Of a stretch of DNA of 64,000 nt, positions 32,560 to 43,623 are shown piece by piece (the stretch's first letter is position 1; each line of letters begins with the position of its first letter). The notes beneath the pieces were generated by a model that ran no database searches, had not been told where the DNA came from, and saw nothing but the letters and a program-made list of their open reading frames with translations. The position numbers were made by a program, and so were the translations under genes. This DNA is from Schistocerca nitens. Lineage: Eukaryota > Arthropoda > Insecta > Orthoptera > Acrididae. Location of the stretch: NCBI RefSeq assembly GCF_023898315.1, contig NC_064622.1, positions 77,820,387 to 77,884,386 on the forward strand. The letters are read 5' to 3'.

Positions 32560-33440
32560 GCGCTGTATAACTGGTACCAGACGGCCATGTTACCCTCCAC
32601 CGGAGACGAAGGTCATGGAAGTGAAGTGCTGTGTATGTGGCAGTCAAAAGTAACGAATCAGTACAGGAAAGTGGATCGACTTGGAGACAAGGCAGAACCT
32701 CGGAAAGCGTCTATTGTGTTTGGAATTGTCCATGACCACACCACGAATGAAGTTACCCGATTTGTTATTTATCAGCACAGATGTGTCGACGATGAATGGA
32801 ATACCATTCACACGGAGTAGGAACAGTGGTCGTAAAAATCTCGTAAGCGGCAGGGGCCGGAAACAAGTGTCACGTCTTGACAACGAGAACTGGTTTCAAG
32901 CCCAAAAAGAACTGTTAGTGTGCGAGTGAATGCTGGTTCATCTCGCAGAGTTTCCAGCCGGAAATCCAGTGGACATTTGCGGTCGGGAAGTTCGCGAAAT
33001 GGCACTGCCAGCAGGGACACACAAAGCAGCGCGTCTTTAATCGGCCAAACAAACAAGAGACGGGACAATAGGTGACTGTGAAGCGTGTAGTGTGGTCAGA
33101 TGAGTCGTGATTTTGCCTCATTTCAAATGATGGAAGTCGTCCAGTACACCGACACCTGCATGATGCTGTTGGCCGATCTATAATGTATGCTTGTTCTTCT
33201 TCTACATCTTCATGATGGGTATGTCATGGGCACTTCCATTCTCCGAGATGTCAAAAGCGGCGTTCACAGCGCCTGACTAATGCATTCCTGATATGACCAA
33301 CACTCGGGCAGACTATCCCTCCTCAGGTGACCCTCTAACTCACCCGATCTAGATCCCGAAGAAAATATCGAGGAATGTTTGGAAGAGTTTGTGAAATGTA
33401 GTAATTAACATCTTCGCAGGTAGGAAGTACTCCAGCATGG
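32560..33440 (+). pseudogene. Degenerate Tc1-like transposase
   Basis: Plus-strand frames give KRVVWSDES (first catalytic block, then a stop in place of R), ISNDGS-RPVHRHLHDA, and near 33340 NSPDLDPEENIEECLEEF, which matches the third catalytic block SPDLNPIENLW. The middle block is not readable. No terminal inverted repeat was recognised, so limits are approximate. Confidence 0.62.
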
Positions 33441-33544
33441 TGTCCTTCCTATTAGCTTACCTCCTGGGCTCATTAGTTCGGTGGCAGGGAGAGGGTCCGA
33501 GATATATAGTTAACATATTTAGATAATTTATAGGGGGTTAGATT

Positions 33545-34345
33545 TTTTTTTTCATCAGTATCTATTGACTGGTTTGATGCGGCCCGCCACGAATTCATTT
33601 CCTGTGCTAACCTCTTCATCTCAGAGTAGCACTTGCAACCTACGTCCTCAATTATTTGCTTGACGTATTCCAATCTCTGTCTTCCTCTACAGTTTTTGCC
33701 CTCTACAGCTCCCTTTAGTGCCATGGAAGACATTCCGTCATGTCTTAGCAGATGTCCTATCATCCTGTCCCTTCTCCTTATCAGTGTTTTCCACATATTC
33801 CTTTCCTCTCCGATTCTGCGTAGAATCTCCTCATTCCTTACCTTATCAGTCCACCTAATTTTCAACATTCCGAAAGGCTACAGCCTTGTCTTACACCCTT
33901 CTTAATACGAGCACTTCGTTCTTGATCGTCCACTCTTATTATTCCCTCTTGGTTGTTGTACATATTGTATATGACCCGTCTCTCCCTATAGCTTACCCCT
34001 ACTTTTTTCAGAATCTCGAACAGCTTGCACCATTTTATATTGTCGAACGCTTTTTCCAGGTCGACAATTCCTATGAAAGTGTCTTTTCTTTAGCCTTGCT
34101 TCCATTATTAGCCGTAACGTCAGAATTGCCTCTCTCGTCCCTTTACTTTTCCTAAAGCCTAACTGCTCGTCACCTAGCGCATTCTCAATTTTCGTTTCCA
34201 TTCTTCTGTATATTATTCTTGTAAGCAGCTTCGATGCATGAGCTGTTAAGCTGATTGTGCGATAATTCTCGCACTTGTCAGCTCTTGCCGTCTTCGGCAT
34301 TGTGTGGATGATGCTTTTCCGAAAATCAGATGGTATGTCGCCAGA
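33545..34345 (-). pseudogene. RTE-like LINE copy, 5'-truncated, internally deleted
   Basis: The minus strand reads from KCENYRTISLTAHASKLLTR (RT) through KGVRQGCSLSP-equivalent sequence. It then jumps directly to MLKIRWTDKVRNEEILRRIG, so the section with the ADD active site (equivalent to about 45840-46365 in the fuller copy) is deleted. The 3' end is RAASNQS followed by an A-run. It shares with 45.6 kb a two-base frame disruption next to the first RT motif. Inactive. Confidence 0.85.
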
Positions 34346-34357
34346 CTCATATATTCA

Positions 34358-34598
34358 AGGTTAGTGTTGTTTAACGTCCCGTCGACAACGAGGTCATTAG
34401 AGACGGAGCGCAAGCTCGGGTTAGGGAAGGATGGGGAAGGAAATCGGTCGTGCCCTTTCAAAGGAACCATCCCGGCATTTGCCTGAAACGATTTAGGGAA
34501 ATCACGGAAAACCTAAATCAGGATGGCTGGAGAGGGATTGAACCGTCGTCCTCCCGAATGCGAGTCCAGTGTGCTAACCACTGCGCCACCTCGCTCGG
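34358..34598 (-). mobile_element. tRNA-derived SINE, third family
   Basis: On the minus strand the head reads GGTGGCGCAGTGGTTAGCAC (box A) and GGTTCAATCCC (box B), in tRNA-like spacing. A body ends in GACGTTAAACAACACTAACC-type sequence. It sits at the 5' edge of the RTE-like LINE copy. I did not find a clear target duplication. A second, LTR-split copy is at 24411-24523. Confidence 0.8.
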
Positions 34599-34693
34599 TA
34601 GGTAATTTATAATTTATCATCTATATTCTAAACAACTACGGAGGAATTAATTTACCTTTTTATGAACGAGATTTCATTAATAATTTTATGTAA

Positions 34694-35371
34694 AGGGTGA
34701 TTCAGCTGTCGCTACCGCTGTCGGCAGTGGTGGCCGAGCGGTTCTAGGCGCTTCAGTCTGGAACCGAGCGACCGCTACGGTCGCAGGTTCGAATCCTGCC
34801 TCGGGCATGGATGTGTGTGATGTCCTTAGGTTAGTTAGGTTTAAGCAGTTCTAAGTTGTAGGGGACTGATGACCTCAGCTGTTAAGTCCCATAGTGCTCA
34901 GAGCCATTTGAACCATTTTTTTGTCCCTACCGCTGGGTTCTATGCAAACCGCTATACCTTCAAAAACCATGTGCAAGGTTTTCATATTCTCTCAGTAACT
35001 TCATGCAAATTGTTAGCCCTTCAGAAAAATGGAAGAGCGCCTATTGGTAGGAAATTTACTGTAGTTAAATTTTATACTGGGATACCTTTTCGGTAGAGAC
35101 CATAGCATTCGAATTATTCAAGAAAAAACGTATGAAAGTGACCTTCAAACACATTTTTTTAATAAGTCTAAAACTGTGGTCTCCAGTGAAAACGTATCCA
35201 AATAGAAAATGTAACTACATTAAATTTCTTACAAAAAGATCCTGTTCTTTTTATCCGTAGGACTAATACTTTGCACATGGAGAGCAAGAGAATATGAAAA
35301 TATGGTGCATGTTTTTGAACGCATTGTGAGTTGCATGAAGAGGCAAATAGGGGCAGCTGAATCTCACTGTG
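34694..35371. mobile_element. MITE-like dispersed repeat carrying a SINE
   Basis: It starts AGGGTGATTCAGCTG and ends CAGCTGAATCTCACTGTGT, imperfect inverted termini. The same family occurs, truncated, at 59686-59905 (GGGTGACTCAGCTGCC, TATGCAA-CC, GCCTTCAAA, TAGGAAATTTA-TGTAGT, TTTTCGGTAGAG-CCA, TTCGAATTATTCAAG). No coding sequence seen. The SINE at 34721-34922 is inserted near its left end. Confidence 0.55.
34721..34922 (+). mobile_element. tRNA-derived SINE, full length
   Basis: 15017-type SINE with box A TGGCCGAGCGG, box B GGTTCGAATCC and the family body. It is flanked by a 13 bp duplication with one mismatch (GTCGCTACCGCTG at 34708-34720, GTCCCTACCGCTG at 34923-34935). It interrupts the dispersed repeat at 34694-35371. 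Confidence 0.93.
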
Positions 35372-36075
35372 TAAGTAATTACAAATAATAGAATTAATGT
35401 GACATTTGACTTTGAATTTTGGAAACTAACGTATCAATATTAGTTTCGATCGAAGTAGTTGCAATTTTCAGGCTGTCCTCTAGGTGTTCATCTGAAATTG
35501 TGGTTCTGTTTTTACTATTTGTGTATTTTACTCGTGAAAATAACAATTCAGAAATGTACACGGCTTCAAAAGAAAGATGAGATATATAACACATGACCGT
35601 ACAGCAAGGGGTATTTGTCTCTGGGCAGATATGATTTGCAAAAGCCCAAGAAAGATACTGTTAGTTTGTATCGATTGGCTGTAGTTCCAAGTCGATGACT
35701 TCCAACAGCTACCAACAAGTAAGGGCAAAGACAGGGGCCAAGTTGTTGCGGTCAGACAATACAGTACAGTACAGTACAGCGTCTCTGCTGTGGGTGCGGT
35801 GTGAGGGGAGTGAGTATAATGACTGCTGCGGGGCGGCGAAGGGCAAGGGAAGTACTAACACGTTTTTATTTGTACCTATCATCCGCTATGGTAGAAAATG
35901 CACACAAAAGTAAAAATAATTCGTGAAAGCCCATTACAAAGACGTTAGTGTTCAAAATGTTTCTTATTTGTGGCAATAAATATGATATCAAATTAAACCT
36001 TTTGTAATAGAATTACTGTTCCGTCAGACAGCAAATAATGGCAGTAATTGCATTCCACGTGAATATTTCTAACTT
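35372..36075. other. No gene recognised
   Basis: Short frames only. A small AGTACAGTACAGTACAG tandem lies near 35760-35780. Confidence 0.35.
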
Positions 36076-36087
36076 CTACCGACTTGT

Positions 36088-36226
36088 GCTACGGTCGCAG
36101 GTTCGAATCCTGCCTCGGGCATGGGTGTGTGTGATGTCCTTAGGTTAGTTAGGTTTAAGTAGTTCTAAGTTCTAGGGGACTTATGACCTAAGATGTTGAG
36201 TCCCATAGTGCTCAGAGCCATTTGAA
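36088..36226 (+). mobile_element. 5'-truncated tRNA-SINE
   Basis: The copy begins inside the tRNA-like head, just before box B (GGTTCGAATCC), and keeps the full body. A perfect 12 bp duplication, CTACCGACTTGT, flanks it (36076-36087 and 36227-36238). Truncation within the head removes box A. Confidence 0.93.
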
Positions 36227-36515
36227 CTACCGACTTGTATTGATCAGAACTACAATGAAAGAGTTTCTTTCTTCCAACTGTACAGAAATGACACAGCGTA
36301 TCCTTTTATTTCCGTAAATTAATTACCTTAAAGGTCTCTAAATCTCTAGTTTCGCCGTTGCAACATCCCGGTTCTACACCCCCGGTTCTTGCCACAAGGA
36401 GAGTGGATTCAGCTGAATATAGCACCTGAAGAAATTTGTAGACACTCTTCCTCGTCGAAATGAGACTTTTATTTAGGCTGGTACTTCGTTACACTGTGTT
36501 TGCGTGGTGTCTCCT

Positions 36516-36537
36516 GGGGGGGGGGGGGGGGGGGGGG
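36516..36537. repeat. Poly-G tract (22 G)
   Basis: An uninterrupted run of 22 guanines, unusual in length and able in principle to form G-quadruplex structures. Assembly length error is possible. Confidence 0.85.
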
Positions 36538-36649
36538 CACAAATTTTCTATCTTGTGTGCTTATATCGAATTGTAACATCGGGAGAGTGTTCTTTAACGC
36601 AACCAGAAGGTACGTGTTGTTACCGATCATCGTTTGTGTGCATTGTAAA

Positions 36650-37050
36650 GATCAACAGGTAAAAACTACGATTATGGGTAAGTGCAGTGTTCGCGCGTCG
36701 ACCGCCCGGCTCTGCTTCGTAACCCTCGGTCCGTCTCCCCGATAGCCCCGAACGCTGGCAGATACGAGTCGGTGCTTGGACGGCGCCAGAGCGTGAAACA
36801 GTGCGATGGGCGCCGGACGTTTATAGCGGCCGACTGCCGCGGACGAGCGCAATGTAGAGCTATGGGCTGCGTTCGCGCATGCGCGCCGCCCGCATTCCGC
36901 GCACATTCCGATGGGAACCGCGCCGATCCGGAACGGAGCGTGTCAATCCCTCAGCCGGCCCGCCTCGCGCAACGCCAAACGCAATTACCCGGCTGCGACC
37001 CCGGCCCCCGCCGCTGTCCGCTAACGTTTATTGACAAGTGTGTTTACTGC
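36650..37050. promoter_or_regulatory. CpG-island-like region with an NRF-1-type site
   Basis: This segment is sharply GC- and CpG-rich against AT-rich flanks. It includes the palindrome CGCGCATGCGCG at 36874-36885, which fits the consensus of the NRF-1/Ewg transcription factor family. No repeat family was recognised in it and no long conserved frame is present. It is the best candidate for host regulatory DNA here, but transcription is unproven. Confidence 0.45.
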
Positions 37051-37181
37051 TAAGCGTTATCGCCTGCTGCTTCCCTGTCCGGAATAGTTTAATGCAAGTG
37101 AACAATTAATGCCTTCAAAGTAAAATTACAATGAGATCGTAATCGTGCAAGGTTATTTTGTATTTTTGTTCAACACCAATG

Positions 37182-37196
37182 CACACACACACACAC

Positions 37197-37233
<37 letters not shown>
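37182..37233. repeat. (CA)n microsatellite
   Basis: About 26 dinucleotide units with one G interruption at 37201. Confidence 0.95.
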
Positions 37234-37234
<1 letters not shown>

Positions 37235-37379
37235 CACGCGCAGGGTTTTGTTGCGTAGTTTTTCGGACAAAACCGCACATGCAATGCGACTTTTCTCCTG
37301 TTTCTAGCAAAAGAGAAACATAAACTATCGAATATTCGTAGAAAATGGCACTGGATTAAACAGTGGTCGTTTGAATACG

Positions 37380-38062
37380 ATCATAAGGGATTTCAGGACA
37401 ACTCCTTGACCCTAAACAACGAAAAGTGTGAGGTCATCCACATGAGTGCTAAAAGGAATCCGTTAAATTTCGGTTACACGATAAATCAGTCAAATATAAA
37501 GGCTGTAAATTCGATTAAATACCTAGGAATTGCAATTACAAAAAACTTAAATTGGAAGGAACACATAGAAGATGTTGCTAGCCAAAGACTGCGTTTTATT
37601 GGCAGGACACTTAGGTTAGGCTAGGTTAGGTTAGGTTAGAAAATGTAACAGATCTACTACGCTTACCCGTCCTCTTTTAGAATACTGCTGCGCGGTGTGG
37701 GATCCTTACGAAATAGGACTGACGGAGTACATCGAAAAAGTTCAAAGAAGGGCAGCACATTCTGAATTATCGAGAAATATGGGAGAGAGTGTCACTGAAA
37801 TGATACAGGATTTGGGATGGACATCATTAAAAGAAAGGCGTTTTTCGTTGCGACGGAATTTTCTCACGAAATTCCAGTCACCAACTTTCTCCTCCGAATG
37901 CGAAAATATTTTGTTGACACACGGAAAGATATAGGTTGTTCGTTCTTTCCGCGCACTATACGAGACTGGAATAATGGAGAATTGTGAAGGTGGTTCGATG
38001 AACCCTCTGCCAGGCACTGAAATATGATTTGCAGAGTATCCATGTAGATGTAGATGAAGCAA
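37380..38062 (+). pseudogene. Jockey/CR1-type LINE 3' fragment
   Basis: A frame from 37406 reads SLTLNNEKCEVIHMSAKRN and IKYLGIAITKNLNWKEHIED, the region after the RT active site in Jockey/CR1-type elements. It breaks at a TTAGG-repeat block (37611-37639) and continues in other frames to the family 3' end (GGTTCGATGAACCCTCTGCCA, then GTAGATGTAGATG). It shares blocks with 31041-32490. Confidence 0.82.
37611..37639 (+). repeat. TTAGG repeats inside a LINE
   Basis: The sequence is TTAGG, TTAGG, CTAGG, TTAGG, TTAGG, TTAG, the insect telomeric repeat unit. The equivalent part of the LINE fragment at about 32010 has no such repeats, so some two dozen bases were added here. A chance slippage of a natural TTAG seed is possible. 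Confidence 0.85.
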
Positions 38063-38224
38063 CATTCAGGTACAATTTTGCTTCGACATGTGTCAATATT
38101 CTCGATAAATTTTTCAAGTGAAAACGTTGAAGTTATCTTAGTGTTGTTTGATAATGGCTAAAAAGTCGAAAACTGTACCGTTTGTGACACACAACATTTT
38201 CATCTGCGAAACGTTTACATAGTT

Positions 38225-38418
38225 CAAATGTGTGTGAAATCTTATGGGACTTAAATGCTAAGGTCATCATTCCCTAAGCTTACACACTACTTAACCTAAA
38301 CTATCCTAAGGACAAACACACACACCCATGCCCGAAGGAGGTCTCGAACCTCCGCCGGGACCAGCCACACAGTCCATGACTGCAGCGCCTGAGACCGCTC
38401 GGCTAATCCCGCGCGGCT
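38225..38418 (-). mobile_element. tRNA-derived SINE, second family, full length
   Basis: On the minus strand the head reads GCCGCGCGGGATTAGCCGAG with box B GGTTCGAGACC, then the body ending ATAAGATTTCACACACATTTG. A perfect 15 bp duplication AACGTTTACATAGTT lies at 38210-38224 and 38419-38433. Same family as 29753-29963. Confidence 0.95.
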
Positions 38419-38433
38419 AACGTTTACATAGTT

Positions 38434-39776
38434 ACACGGATGTGAATGAATTTTTGGTACGGTACATATACTTGTTGAGTCGCTGAATATTATTCATGAT
38501 TTGAGTTACACTGTTCGTAATACAAAACACACCGTAAGCAAGTGTTAATTAGATTTATTCTACTTCATTTTTGTTTACATGCGATGTTGGAAAAATAACT
38601 GTTGCCTGTATTTCAAATTACAAAAGGACTACGTGATTGATGTCAACTGCACCCTCTCGAAACAAAATGTGCACAGAAGAAACTTTGAGCAAAACATTTA
38701 AAAATATAAGGGTACCAGTAAACAATATTAGAAACTACTCGCCATAATCTGCTGAAGAGCAACTGATTTTAGCCCGAGAGAAAGAGGGTGCAGAGCATTT
38801 GACAAGAAAATTTATTAAAGAGTATATACAGGTCTAACTGGTAACGGTTGGGATAAATTAAGATCTAGTGTTAGAATAGCTGATGGAAACAACAGCAGCT
38901 ACTGACGAATTTAAAAGCTTAATGGTGAAAATTACATATGATGGGAAACAAGAGTCAGCGAAGAGGACAATGGAATTGTCTCGAATAAGATCTGATGTTC
39001 AAATGGTATTTAAAACGACAGTTAAAATCATTATTACGTAAGGCTGCCAAGTATGGTTAAAGAGAACTAAATCCAAAATTACTGGATTTCTGAAAACATG
39101 CGACAATGATAGCAAGAAAAGATAAAATAACAGAGTAAGTCATTTGAGACTGAATGTTTAAAAAGCGGTTATTGATTGTTTTATTCGGAAGAAGCAACTG
39201 CAATGGTATTCGCATGCCAAAATGAAGTGAAAAGAAAGGCTACCAAAGTGTATAATGAAATGGGCACCAAATGAAAGAAAATTAAAGACGGGAAAGTGGT
39301 GAGCGCCTAATACTTGGATACAGTTAATATTTCTGAAGAGTAATGGATAAATACAGGGGGGTGGAGAAAAACAGTTAGACATACACTGTAATCACAGTTA
39401 CTGGTAAAATGTAGGAGGATTTGTAAACAACAAATAATAATTAGATGCAAAGTTCTGGAGCTGTTTGAGCTCAGTGAGAAGACATTTTGTTACGATATGT
39501 CGAAGGGCAGTAAAAGGGACGTTGGTCATTTCCTAACAGAGGCATTCACGTCGCAGACTATGTCCTACACTGTATCGACACATTACACAAACCAAAAATA
39601 TTCATACAGAGCGTGTTGTCTACGGAAAACATGTTACGAGAACAGATGCTGTCACACGTGATGGTACAGTTCACGAATTACGAGAGAATAAAACACGCAA
39701 GTACCGCTTTCAGAATATGTGAGCACTACGAGAACCCAATTTTGTAGCGGCTCCTTCAATTAATTATTAAAAATTT

Positions 39777-39778
<2 letters not shown>
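38434..39778. other. AT-rich DNA, no gene recognised
   Basis: Scattered short frames. Phrases such as GCCTAATACTTGGATACAG suggest a highly decayed LINE, but I cannot support it. Confidence 0.3.

Positions 39779-39868
<90 letters not shown>
39779..39868. repeat. (TC)n(AC)n compound microsatellite
   Basis: A TC array to about 39822 passes directly into an AC array to 39868 with one G interruption. Confidence 0.95.
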
Positions 39869-39871
<3 letters not shown>

Positions 39872-40054
39872 ACGCTAGTACAATTCACGTTTATCTATCA
39901 TGACTGGGTTCAAAGAAAGCGTCTTCCTTACAACAGCACCATTTCCAACTTCAGCAGAAGGTCGCCTAACTGAGCTGTGAGGAACAAAAACTCCTGGAGG
40001 ACTATGAACAGAAAAGAGGTGTTCCCATATGACTGCTATCTCCAATACGACAGC

Positions 40055-40330
40055 CCGCACCTCGGGTCTAGTAGCTAGCGTTGCTGCCTCTGGATCACTC
40101 AGCCCCAGATTTGCTTCCCGGCCGGGTTGCGGTTTTTCTCTGCCCGGGGACTGGGTGTTCGTGTTGTCCCCCTCATTTCATCCTCATTATCATTATTTGT
40201 GACAGTCGCTCGATTGATGTAAAAAATTGGACTGTAAAAAAATTGGGACTTTGTACGGGCGGTGAAGACCGCGCAGTTGAGCGGTCATCACCATCCAGTA
40301 CGACAATTGACTAAGCCTGGATGTGCGGTT
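40055..40330 (+). mobile_element. tRNA-like SINE, fourth family
   Basis: The head TCTAGTAGCTAGCGTTGCTG and the block CTTCCCGGCCGGG resemble a tRNA-derived head with degraded box B. The body has TTCTCTGCCCGGGGACTGGG and a tail GGTGAAGACCGCGCAGTTGA. I recall this arrangement from insect SINEs but found no target duplication. Confidence 0.58.
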
Positions 40331-40640
40331 GGCGCTCGGCTGAAAGCGGGCATGTGACTACCTCTATCCCAGTGTAATGCGATATTTTCCTTGACCGCCA
40401 AATTAACGAAAGCAACTAAATATTTGTGACAAGCAAAATCATAAATGTTATTGCTGCTCGTTTCATCTACTGCCTGACCACTTCCTCGAAAACTGCGACA
40501 GGTTCGGAAAAACGAACAAGTATTTCTGACAAGAAAGAATATAAATGTATTTGGTGGTTGCAATTTCATCTTTTCGCATTTTAGTCAGACTAAAGCCACG
40601 AAATCGAAGAAACTCATTACCGAGGGAACAAGCTTTTATA

Positions 40641-41573
40641 TACAGGGTGTTACAAAAAGGTAGGGCCAAACTTTCAGGAAACATTCCTCACACACAAAGA
40701 AAGAAAATATGTTATGTGGACATGTGTCCGGAAACGCTTACTTTCCATGTTAGAGCTCATTTTATTACTTGATCACGTTGGAATGAAGCCTCATCCGTAA
40801 AGAGAACATTTGCACTGAAATGAGAATTGACATATTGTTGGATGAACCATTCGCAGAAGTGTACCCGTGGAGGCCAATCAGGTGCTCATAGTGCCTGCAC
40901 ACGCTGTACATGGTACGGAAACAACTGGTTCTCCCGTAGCACTCTCCATACAGTGATGTGGTCAACGTTACCTTGAACAGCAGCAACTTCTCTGACGCTG
41001 ACATTAGGGGTATCGTGAACTGCACGAAGAATTGCCTCGTCCATTGCAGGTGTCCTCGTCGTTCTAGGTCTTCCCCAGTCGCGAGTCATAGGCTGGAATG
41101 TTCCGTGCTCCCTAAGACGCCGATCAATTGCTTCGAACGTCTTCCTGTAGGGACACCTTCGTTCTGGAAATCTGTCTCGATACAAACGTACCATGCCACT
41201 GTTATTGCCCCGTGCTAATCCATACTTCAAATGGGCATCTGCCAACTCCGCATTTGTAAACATTGCACTGACTGCAAAACCACGTTCGTGATGAACACTA
41301 ACCTGTTGATGCTACGTACTGATGTGCTTGATATTAGTACTGTAGAGCAATGAGTCGCATGTCAACACAAGCACCGAAGTCAACATTACCTTCCTTCAAT
41401 TGGGCCAACTGGGGGTGAATCGAGAAAGTACAGTACATACTGACGAAACTAAAATGAGCTCTAACATGGAAATTAAGCGTTTCCGGACACATGTCCACAT
41501 AACATCTTTTCTTTATTTGTGTGTGAGGAATGTTTCCTGAAAGTTTGGCCGTACCTTTTTGTAATACCCTGTA
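40641..41573 (-). mobile_element. Tc1/mariner deletion derivative, ~120 bp TIRs
   Basis: The 933 bp element has inverted ends starting TACAGGGTGTTACAAAAAGG (left) and TACAGGGTATTACAAAAAGG (right, reverse complement). They stay alike for about 120 bp, through GTGGACATGTGTCCGGAAAC to TTAGAGCTCATTTTA. TA flanks it at 40639-40640 and 41574-41575. It encodes the N-terminal part of a transposase on the minus strand. The gene ends after the first catalytic aspartate, where the left TIR begins, so most of the catalytic domain has been deleted. Confidence 0.9.
40790..41263 (-). pseudogene. Truncated transposase, HTH plus first Asp
   Basis: 40886-41263 encodes 125 residues starting MFTNAELADAHLKYGLARGN, with CPYRKTFEAIDRRLREHGTF and VSVREVAAVQGNVDHITVWR. 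This is the two-part helix-turn-helix region of a common insect Tc1/mariner-type transposase. After a frame change near 40890, the strand reads CEWFIQQYVNSHFSANVLF followed by TDEASFQRD, the first catalytic aspartate. The second and third acidic residues are absent, so it cannot catalyse transposition but could still bind DNA if expressed. Confidence 0.85.
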
Positions 41574-42460
41574 TAAATAACATTAAATATTACAGAACAT
41601 ATTTCTGTTACATCAATAAGAAAGTCTCAGAGTATACCACAAACGTGAAGATGAAAAAAAAGCATATCCGAAGATGAAAACCCGACATCCTTCAACTCTG
41701 TCCCTGTACGTTTCTAACCACACGATCACAGCGCTCGCATACAACGTTAGGCATTACTGTTCGTCTTAAAATATCCTAAAGGCTTTAACTAATAGCTAAT
41801 GTGTCGTTAATTGGCGTTTAATTATAACGAATCGTACCTAGCGTGACATGTTTGGGATTAATTTTCTGTGTGCTGTTGCCCTGAAATGGTATGCTTTCAT
41901 AGCACGCAAGTTATAATATGGAGACAATCAAATACGAAGAATCCCATATGGCATCAAAGTAGTGAGCGAGGGACGTCACGTGACCGATCTCCGACCTCAA
42001 CCGAACGCGTGCTGTACACCGTGGCACTTCCTAACTTGAGTCACTCGTTCCAGCAAGGGACATGGAAGACCCTGAACAGATTGAGAGCATTGGTGACAAG
42101 GCTAGTCTGGAAAAATGGGATGAGTGCTGATGAGCTTTTTGAGTGGGGCAAGACATGACTCTGAACTCTTGCTCGTTTGCAGAAATGCTAGCGAACCTTG
42201 TGACACAGAAGACTCGTTTGCATCGAATGATCTCGCCGTTCTGGCTGCTGAACATAGCAGTCACGAAGTGTGAAACTCTCTCTGTTATTGTAGTTTTAGA
42301 TTATCCTATGTTTTAGTGTCTTTTGGACTCAGATAAATAAATACAGACATCTTAGCACAGCAATTACAATCATTGTCGTCAAATATTTGTCGTGTGTATT
42401 CCAATCTATGTCCACAGCTCCAGTCTTTCCTTTCCGTGAGCCTGTCTAACAGCATGTTAA
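41574..42460. other. No gene recognised
   Basis: Short frames only; I see no terminal repeats. Confidence 0.35.
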
Positions 42461-43349
42461 TTACGAGGGTAATCCCAAAAGTAAGGTCTCCTATTTTTTT
42501 ATAAGTACATAGACCTGTCTATTTCTACAATGGTTTACATCAGTTTACAGCTTGAACATTTATCTATTTTTCGTCATAATCACCATTTTTGTAGACGCTG
42601 TGGCAGTTTTTGTATGCCCACGTCATACCAGCTCGCCGCCATGCTCCGAAGGAGGATGCCGCCACTGGCGTCATTGTTGCTTGGTCTCAGGTGTGAAGTG
42701 TTATGCCCAGGTTTCGTCACCCGTGACAATTGAGTCCAGAAAGTTGTCCTGTTCGGCTGCAAGGCGGTGAAGAAAAGCGCGGGAAGCATGAACTCGTTGC
42801 CGCATGTGGTCCTCAGTCAGCATGCGCGGCAGCCATCTTGCGCACACCTTCCGGTAATTCAATGTTTACGTTAAAATTCTGTGGGCGGTGCTTCGGGAAA
42901 CCTCAGGAACCAACGTGCAGAGATCATCCAGGGTGATCCGCCGATCTTCACGCATGTTTTGCTCAACCTTTAACACTGTCTCCTCAGAAATTGAAGGTCT
43001 CCCGCTCCCTTGTTCGTCGTGAATTTCGGTCCGATCACCTGCAAACTCTCTACACCACTTATGAAAATTTTTGACATCCATGCAGGACTCACCATACACT
43101 TCCGTCAATTGGCGATGGATTTCAATCGGCGCAGTGCCCTTTCCGTTCAAAAACCGAATAACTGCGTCAAATTCGCACTTGGCGGTAACATCCAACGGAA
43201 GCTCCATTCTCAACGGTTGCTAAGCCAAGACTGAGCGCCTCAGCGCGGAGTGCGTATGTTTACACACAGCGCGTGAAGCACTCTTCATAACAGTGTTATC
43301 AACTGCCACACAAACAGTGTTCTGTACTTATAAAGAAATAGGAGACCTT
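42461..43349 (-). mobile_element. Mariner element, internally deleted
   Basis: The left end is TTACGAGGGTAATCCCAAAA then GTAAGGTCTCCTATTT. The right end carries the inverted inner part (AAATAGGAGACCTT) but has lost the outer bases, being joined directly to LINE leader sequence at 43350. The minus-strand transposase is partial: the N-terminal domain (42866-43213) is open and, after frame breaks, IVTGDETWA (first Asp) is readable near 42720. The region with the other catalytic residues is missing. Confidence 0.8.
42866..43213 (-). pseudogene. Mariner transposase N-terminal fragment
   Basis: The 115 residues include EFDAVIRFLNGKGTAPIEIH, FHKWCREFAGDRTEIHDEQG and SGRPSISEETVLKVEQ. They are characteristic of the paired helix-turn-helix DNA-binding domain of mariner transposases, the kind also fused in vertebrate SETMAR. 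The chain continues in other frames to 42720. Inactive. Confidence 0.87.
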
Positions 43350-43623
43350 GTCAAAGAGGGCGGAGGAGCGGATAGAGGTTCAGGGCACTCTCTTGTCCTA
43401 GGGGTGGGAAATTGCCCCTAAAGGCGGAAGAATCAGCAATTATCAACGACATGAGGATGCAGAAGGCAATGGAAACCACTGCATTAAAGACACGTAACGT
43501 GTATCCACAGGACATGTGGTCTGTAATTGAAGAAGTGTCATGATGATCTCTCCATTGGCAAAAGATTCCGGAATAGTCCCCCATTCGGATCTCCGGGAGG
43601 GGACTGCGAAGGGGGAGGTTACC

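Noticed and set aside
37182..39868. CRISPR-like or regulatory arrays in the CA and TC/AC tracts
   Set aside because: They are simple dinucleotide microsatellites without spacers.
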